Shown in pieces: positions 59,614 through 64,000 of a DNA stretch of 64,000 nucleotides. This DNA comes from Marinobacter salicampi (lineage in GTDB: Bacteria > Pseudomonadota > Gammaproteobacteria > Pseudomonadales > Oleiphilaceae): positions 62,001-126,000 of the forward strand of contig NZ_JAAMPF010000009.1 of the NCBI RefSeq assembly GCF_011074795.1, read 5' to 3'. Position 1 is the first letter of the stretch, and every line of letters starts with the position of its first letter. Below the pieces are notes generated by a model, which had not been told where the DNA came from, did no database searches, and worked only from the letters and a program-made list of their open reading frames with translations. The translations under genes were made by a program, and so were the position numbers.

Positions 59614-60822
59614 ATGACAGAGCATCTCCCTCAATGGCTGCCTGTCGGGGCTTCCCAGGCTGCAATAAGCATCATCCTGCTGGGAGTTATTCTGTCGGTC
59701 AGCATTTTCGCAGATGCCCTTGCCCACCGCACAAAAATACCGCGGATTTCGATTCTGATGCTGGTGGGGATCGGCATTGCCTTTATTCAGCAGGTGTGGA
59801 TAGGTACGCAAAATGGCGATCTGCTGGGTGGTCTGAGCGAGCCGCTGATTCAGCTGGCACTGGTGATGGTGGCGTTTCTTCTGGGTAGTGAATTGGAGTT
59901 ACGCCGGCTGCGCAATACCGGTCCCTTGATTCTACTGATTTCCCTGTTCGTGATTGTCGGCGGCGGTATTCTGGTCGGTGGCGGCTTGCTGGTGTTGGGG
60001 TTTCCTCTTGTGGTTGCGGTATCACTGGCTGCCATCTCAGTGGCAACGGACCCTGCAGCGGTCAGTGAGTCTGTACGGGATAGCGGGAGCAGCGGGCTGG
60101 TTCCCAGAGTCTTGCTGGGCATTGTGGCTATTGATGATGCCTGGGGTATTGTAGTTTTCGGGCTGAGCATGGCGGTTCTCGGCTGGGTGATTGGCAGCGA
60201 TGGCCAACCGGCTTTGCTCCACGCCCTGTGGGAGCTGGGAGGCGCCATATTGATCGGAATCGCCGTGGGTCTGCCAGCAGCATGGTTGACCGGCCGTCTG
60301 AGGCCCGGAGAGCCCACTCAGGTCGAGGCGATCGCGGTCATTCTGTTACTGGCCGGACTCTCCTCGCTGCTGGGCGTGTCGGCACTGCTGGCGTCCATGA
60401 TTGCCGGCGGCCTGGTCGCCAATCTGTCCTATCACCATACCCGGTCATTCCGGGAGATCGAGCACATTGAGTGGCCGTTTCTGGTGTTCTTCTTTGTGCT
60501 TTCCGGAGCCAGCATCGACTTGTACAAGGCAGACGATGCAGTACTGCTGACGCTCGCCTATATCTTTCTGCGTTTGGCCGGCCGTGCGCTGGGAGGCTAT
60601 CTTGCCGTGATGTTCAGTCTGGCAAAACACCAGAAGCTGCCCCGGAATATCGGCCTGGCGCTGACACCACAGGCAGGGGTTGCCATTGGTATGGCCCTGC
60701 TGGCGGCAGAGCGATTTCCTGAATTCCGCGACTCCATTCTGCCGGTGGTAGTGGCGTCCACCATTATCTTCGAGCTGGTCGGACCAGTGCTGGTGAAACG
60801 GGTTCTGCGGCATTCACGGTAA
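59614..60822 (+). CDS. Cation:proton antiporter (CPA family)
   Basis: A 402-residue membrane protein with about 11-12 helices. Key segments are ISVATDPAAVSESVRDSGSSG and LLGIVAIDDAWGIVVFGLS, where the DD pair corresponds to the ion-binding Asp residues of CPA antiporters. LTPQAGVAIGMALLA is typical of the C-terminal half. No regulatory C-terminal RCK domain is present. GAGGAACC precedes ATG 59614. It probably exchanges Na+ or K+ for H+. Confidence 0.9.
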   Translation: MTEHLPQWLPVGASQAAISIILLGVILSVSIFADALAHRTKIPRISILMLVGIGIAFIQQVWIGTQNGDLLGGLSEPLIQLALVMVAFLLGSELELRRLRNTGPLILLISLFVIVGGGILVGGGLLVLGFPLVVAVSLAAISVATDPAAVSESVRDSGSSGLVPRVLLGIVAIDDAWGIVVFGLSMAVLGWVIGSDGQPALLHALWELGGAILIGIAVGLPAAWLTGRLRPGEPTQVEAIAVILLLAGLSSLLGVSALLASMIAGGLVANLSYHHTRSFREIEHIEWPFLVFFFVLSGASIDLYKADDAVLLTLAYIFLRLAGRALGGYLAVMFSLAKHQKLPRNIGLALTPQAGVAIGMALLAAERFPEFRDSILPVVVASTIIFELVGPVLVKRVLRHSR

Positions 60823-60872
60823 ATCGATTGGGTGCTTGCGCTAGCCTAAAAGCACGGCAGCTCTTCATAATT

Positions 60873-61610
60873 TCAGCCCGTCATCTCAAATAGCCGGCCC
60901 AGGCCGCGTTGCGGTGTCAGTTTTCCGCACAGGCGCAAAGCCTCCCAGAAGCTGACCTGATTGGCGGTCAGCACGGGCTTTCTGGTTGCCTGTTCCAGTT
61001 CGGTGAGCCAGGCCGCGGAGTGGAGCGCGGTGTCGGGGATGAGCAATGCGTCGGCATCCGCCCGGGTGTTGGCCGTTGCAAAGTCGATCACCTTATCCTT
61101 TCCCAGGGTGCCAACCTCAGCGGCGGTCACGATGCCACGGCTTGCGAGGTGTACCACCTCAATGCCGAAGTGGCCGAGGAACTGTCGGAACCGCTGGGCG
61201 ACGTCTTCTGGGTAGGTCGCGGCGATGGCCACCCTGTTTGCACCAAGGGCTTTTACCCCGTGAGCAAACGCCATCGCGGTTGTAGAGGCCGGTACCCCGA
61301 GGATGATTTGAAGAGCGTCGATCTGGCCCCGTATGCCATCCAGGCCCAGCACGAAGCTGGCACTGGTGGAAGTCCACAGAACCGATTCGACTTGAGAGTC
61401 TGCGAGCGCTTCCGCTCCCTTCGACAGCCGCGGGATGCTACCCATTTCGCTGAGTGCCTCAACGGTATGGGCATCTTCGGTAAATTCCGTGTGGACCAGG
61501 CTGACCCGGGCCGGGGGTTCAAGCATTTCACCCATCCGCGGATAGTCATCCTCGGCGGCAAAACCGGGGTAGAGAAACCCAAGTCTGGCTGGCGTCAGGG
61601 CCTGGGTCAT
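60873..61610 (-). CDS. Maleate isomerase/Asp-Glu racemase superfamily protein lacking the usual cysteines
   Basis: A 245-residue protein. The fold markers are RLGFLYPGFAAEDDYPRM, then LWTSTSASFVLG, STTAMAFAHGVKALGANRVAIAATYPEDVAQRF, HLASRGIVTAAEVGTL and LLIPDTALHSAAWL. In maleate isomerases and related enzymes a Cys follows the first alpha/beta unit (as in CTSGS) and another comes near the ISCTN region. Here these positions read STSAS and PDTAL, so both Cys are missing. The protein may be non-catalytic or use another chemistry. AGGAGG precedes ATG 61610. Confidence 0.75.
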   Translation of the reverse strand: MTQALTPARLGFLYPGFAAEDDYPRMGEMLEPPARVSLVHTEFTEDAHTVEALSEMGSIPRLSKGAEALADSQVESVLWTSTSASFVLGLDGIRGQIDALQIILGVPASTTAMAFAHGVKALGANRVAIAATYPEDVAQRFRQFLGHFGIEVVHLASRGIVTAAEVGTLGKDKVIDFATANTRADADALLIPDTALHSAAWLTELEQATRKPVLTANQVSFWEALRLCGKLTPQRGLGRLFEMTG

Positions 61611-61668
61611 CGGTGACCTCCTTTTCTCAACGATTCTGCCGTCGGCAGATATCCATTACCGGTGAGTG

Positions 61669-61881
61669 TCAGTAACAGGAGTTCGGCGAAGAAGCCGGGT
61701 TGATTTCCCCCGCCACTTCCTCCGGGTCAATGCCGTGGCTGATAAGCACTTCCCGCACAAAATTTATCTGGCTCAGTATCCTGTCGGTATCATCTCCGTA
61801 TTCAAACCGGTTGACCTCAACGGGCTGGGGCATATAGGTGAAGGCGGTTTTAAGGGCGTTCAGGGTGTCTTCGTCTGCCAT
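61669..61881 (-). CDS. Small conserved-looking protein, 70 aa
   Basis: It starts at ATG 61881 after AAGGAAATTCCC. The sequence MADEDTLNALKTAFTYMPQP, then DRILSQINFVREVLISHGID, is helical with a Pro/Asn/Cys-rich end. It is on the same strand as the isomerase-family gene. No family recognised. Confidence 0.6.
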   Translation of the reverse strand: MADEDTLNALKTAFTYMPQPVEVNRFEYGDDTDRILSQINFVREVLISHGIDPEEVAGEINPASSPNSCY

Positions 61882-61982
61882 GGGAATTTCCTTGTCAGTG
61901 TTTGTATTTCCGACGATCTATTGATAAGGGTATAGCATGACAGTGATGACGCACGATGCAACGGACGCAACGAGAGACCTCT

Positions 61983-62345
61983 ATGGATATTCGTCTGAAA
62001 AGAGCCTATGACGAGCCGGCGCGCTCCGATGGTCCACGGGTCCTGGTTGACGGCATCTGGCCGAGGGGTATTGCAAAAGAGGACGCTGACCTGACCTGCT
62101 GGCTCAAGGGGCTGTCGCCTTCATCCGATTTACGGAAATGGTTCGGGCACGAGGCTGACAAATGGTCGGAGTTCAGGAAGCGTTATCTGGAAGAGTTAAA
62201 GCAGGAGGCCGCCGGCGAAGATCTTAAGAAGCTGCGGGAGCTTCTGGAACAGCATGAAAGGATCACCCTGGTCTTCGCCGCCAAGGACACGGACCACAAC
62301 AATGCTGTGGCCTTGCGGGACTACCTTCTGGCCGGTGAGCTTTGA
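61983..62345 (+). CDS. DUF488 family protein (YeaO-like)
   Basis: A 120-residue protein. The sequence MDIRLKRAYDEPARSDGPRVLVDGIWPRGIAKEDADLTCWLKGLSPS, shown here only in its opening, matches YeaO-type DUF488 with DGIWPRG and WFGHEADKWSEFRKRYLEEL. The C-terminal ITLVFAAKDTDHNNAVALRDYL is also typical. ATG 61983 is preferred over the upstream in-frame start at 61956 because GAGAG precedes it. The function is unknown. Confidence 0.88.
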   Translation: MDIRLKRAYDEPARSDGPRVLVDGIWPRGIAKEDADLTCWLKGLSPSSDLRKWFGHEADKWSEFRKRYLEELKQEAAGEDLKKLRELLEQHERITLVFAAKDTDHNNAVALRDYLLAGEL

Positions 62346-62379
62346 GGTAACACACTGACCGACCGGCCGGTCAAACCTC
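62344..62379. terminator. Stem-loop with a perfect inner palindrome between convergent genes
   Basis: GAGGT (62344-62348) pairs with ACCTC (62375-62379), and the 12-base palindrome GACCGGCCGGTC lies at 62361-62372 inside. It spans the stop codons of the DUF488 gene and of sdhB. No T-run. Confidence 0.35.
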
Positions 62380-63084
62380 CCTCTTGAAAAGCATGGCCTT
62401 GATTCGGCCGATGGCCCTCATGGGGTTAAGTCCTTTCGGGCAATACGCTGTACAGTTACCTATCTCCCGGCAGCGGAACACACTGAACGGATCCTCCAGC
62501 TTCGACAGCCGTTCGGCAGTGGCCGTATCTCGGGAGTCCAGCAGAAACCGGCAGGCCTGAAGCAGCCCCGACGGTCCTATATATTTCTCCGGGTTCCACC
62601 ACCAGGACGGGCAGGCGGAGGTGCAGCAGGCGCACAGAATGCACTCGTATAATCCGTCCAGCTTTGCACGGTCCTCGGGGCTCTGCAGCCTTTCAATCCC
62701 CGGCTCAGAGGTTTCGTTAATCAGCCATGGCTGGACACGCTCGTACTGCTTGAAGAAGAGGGACTGATCCACCACCAGGTCCCGGATGACTGGCATGCCT
62801 GGCAACGGCCGAATTTCCAAAATGTTTTTCCTGCCCATGGCCTCCGACACCCTGGTGATGCAACCCAGGTTATTGCGGCCGTTGATGTTCAGCCCGTCGG
62901 AGCCACAAACGCCCTCACGGCATGAGCGCCGGAACGTCAGGGTAGGGTCCATGGTTTTAAGATACTCCAGTACATCCAGTACCATCCGATCACGGAACTC
63001 GTTGCCAACCTCGACATCCTGACTATAAGGGGCATCATTCTGTTCCGGATGGTATCGGTAAAGCCTGACGGTAAAGCCATCCAT
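62371..63084 (-). CDS. sdhB: Succinate dehydrogenase iron-sulfur subunit
   Basis: A 237-residue protein. The [2Fe-2S] site is CREGVCGSDG..., with an Asp at the third ligand position as in E. coli SdhB. The [4Fe-4S] motif CILCACCTSACP and the [3Fe-4S]-type CREIGNCTAYCPKG follow. The motifs are complete. AGGAGAATAGCT precedes ATG 63084. No sdhC, sdhD or sdhA gene is visible next to it, unlike the usual sdhCDAB operon; the neighbours are DUF488 and a small membrane protein. Confidence 0.93.
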   Translation of the reverse strand: MDGFTVRLYRYHPEQNDAPYSQDVEVGNEFRDRMVLDVLEYLKTMDPTLTFRRSCREGVCGSDGLNINGRNNLGCITRVSEAMGRKNILEIRPLPGMPVIRDLVVDQSLFFKQYERVQPWLINETSEPGIERLQSPEDRAKLDGLYECILCACCTSACPSWWWNPEKYIGPSGLLQACRFLLDSRDTATAERLSKLEDPFSVFRCREIGNCTAYCPKGLNPMRAIGRIKAMLFKREV

Positions 63085-63325
63085 AGCTATTCTCCTGTCG
63101 TTGACTCACTGCTTACTGGCCGAACTTGTTAAGGAACATTTATTATGCAGGTTATTTGCCGGGCCACGCAATCGACACGGCCATGACCAACACCATAGGC
63201 GACGGGTTTGCCAGCATGATGGGCATGAGCCTGGCGATTAATCCCGACACCAGGCGGGCTGGTGCTGATCAGCGGTGGCTTGAGAGCAAGCTATACCTGA
63301 GCTTGTCAGGAAGTGGCCATCAGCA

Positions 63326-63730
63326 TCAGCACCACTCCCTGAGCCTGGCAGCGATAGAGGGTGACAGGGCAGTCACCAGCAGGACAATGGGCCAGATGTT
63401 GCCCCCGGTGAATCGATAGGCCTCGAAGAGCTCCGGCCAGGGTTTGCCCTGTACCAACCGGCCAAACCCAAATTCGAACGCCAGGGTAAGGCAGAGCCAG
63501 CCAAGCCCGATAGCCAGGTAACCTGAAACAGGTAGCCGTCCGAACCAGGGCAGGGTGAGGTAGGTGATGCCCAGTATAAAAGAAGACAGCAGGACACCGC
63601 TGAGCATCAGTCCCCCGGGCGACCCGATAAAAGGTATAAGTACCACTTCACGGAAGACGCCGTTCGCGATGGCCAGAATGACAATACCGAACCATACCGC
63701 CAGGGCCTTGAGCGCAAGATAGGAATCCAT
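63326..63730 (-). CDS. Small membrane protein, 134 aa, coupled to an AraC-type regulator
   Basis: Four helices are visible: LAVWFGIVILAIANGVFREVVLI, GGLMLSGVLLSSFILGITYLTL, GYLAIGLGWLCLTLAFEFGFG and IWPIVLLVTALSPSIAARL. Its start (ATG 63730) overlaps the regulator's stop by one base (TGATG), so the two are coupled. No family recognised. Confidence 0.75.
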   Translation of the reverse strand: MDSYLALKALAVWFGIVILAIANGVFREVVLIPFIGSPGGLMLSGVLLSSFILGITYLTLPWFGRLPVSGYLAIGLGWLCLTLAFEFGFGRLVQGKPWPELFEAYRFTGGNIWPIVLLVTALSPSIAARLREWC

Positions 63731-64000
63731 CAGTTTGTCCTCTGATCTGGCCTATGGTCCTGCTGTTTACGCCAACGTATAGGTGGCATGCCAGTCCAGC
63801 GCCTGAAGGCCCGGTAGAACGTACTCAGCTCAGCGAAAGCCAGGGATTCGGCTATTTCAGACAGCGGTGCGCTTGTGTCAGCAACTGCCTGAAGCGCTCG
63901 TTCGCGGCGCAGCTCATCCAACAGGCCTTCAAATGTCTTCCCCTGCTCGCCAAGCCTCCGTGCCAACGTCCGCTCGCTCGTACCCAACGCTTCTGCGGCC
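63730..64000 (-). CDS. AraC-family transcription regulator, C-terminal part (cut by window end)
   Basis: The frame runs in from the window end, so only about 90 C-terminal residues are seen. They contain the AraC helix-turn-helix pair: ALGTSERTLARRLGEQGKTFEGLLDELRRERAL and the second helix-turn-helix LSEIAESLAFAELSTFYRAFRRWTG. The PxxWR ending is typical. The ligand-binding part lies outside. It probably regulates itself and the coupled membrane gene. Confidence 0.88.
   Translation of the reverse strand, partial: AAEALGTSERTLARRLGEQGKTFEGLLDELRRERALQAVADTSAPLSEIAESLAFAELSTFYRAFRRWTGMPPIRWRKQQDHRPDQRTN

Noticed and set aside
1..64000. CRISPR array, tRNA, rRNA, prophage or intact insertion sequence
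   Set aside because: No regularly spaced direct repeats with spacers, no cloverleaf or rRNA-like stretch, and no transposase, integrase or phage structural gene was recognised.

Overview
The window reads as ordinary chromosome of a marine or halophilic gammaproteobacterium, probably close to Marinobacter. The pointers are moderately high GC, a YehZYXW-type betaine importer plus a BCCT carrier, a TAXI-type TRAP transporter with a DUF1850 partner, a short CCGSCS-type peptide gene, and a Tad pilus locus. This assignment is an inference from gene content. I saw no rRNA, tRNA, CRISPR array, intact insertion sequence or prophage.

Layout. 1-6.5 kb: the start of a large protein cut by the window edge, a CIA30-like protein, a GMC oxidoreductase with an overlapping exported partner, a CAP/SCP secreted protein, an eIF2B-like protein and a membrane diguanylate cyclase. 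6.6-10.4 kb: a four-gene osmF-yehYXW betaine ABC importer. 10.7-15.2 kb: a STAS-like protein, the pxpABC 5-oxoprolinase operon on the minus strand, a YqeY protein and an SDR enzyme. 15.5-18.8 kb: an M17 aminopeptidase, an outer-membrane barrel and an NAD(P)-binding protein. 18.9-21.7 kb: three consecutive exported proteins, at least two of which share a short N-terminal segment after the signal peptide. 22-24.5 kb: a methyltransferase, a 3D-domain protein, a membrane protein and a cupin. 24.6-28.2 kb: a TRAP-TAXI operon. 28.3-32.5 kb: a broken malic enzyme gene, a BCCT transporter, a coiled-coil membrane protein and a universal stress protein. 32.8-38.2 kb: small and housekeeping genes, a secreted PHB-depolymerase-like esterase, and a patch of gene fragments.

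38.7-53.3 kb is the standout region: a colinear Tad (Flp) pilus locus of 16 genes. It has two Flp-type pilins, TadE/G-like minor pilins, CpaB, the CpaC secretin, an FHA-TadA ATPase fusion, TadB and TadC, a DUF192 protein, a TadD-like lipoprotein and two OmpA-type proteins. No TadZ and no TadV prepilin peptidase gene is visible. Four exported accessory proteins seem to carry variants of one module, duplicated in at least one of them.

53.4-64 kb: a lipase-family hydrolase, TenA, a cold-shock/DUF1294 membrane protein, a chemoreceptor with a possible FliA promoter, a glycine-zipper protein, a cation:proton antiporter, a maleate-isomerase-family protein without the usual cysteines, a DUF488 protein, a solitary sdhB, and an AraC-type regulator cut by the window end.

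Themes: osmolyte uptake (YehZYXW, BCCT), surface attachment and motility signalling (Tad, GGDEF, MCP), and several signs of local gene decay or duplication (maeA remnant, enoyl-CoA hydratase tail copy, glycine-zipper 5' fragment, small tandem repeats).
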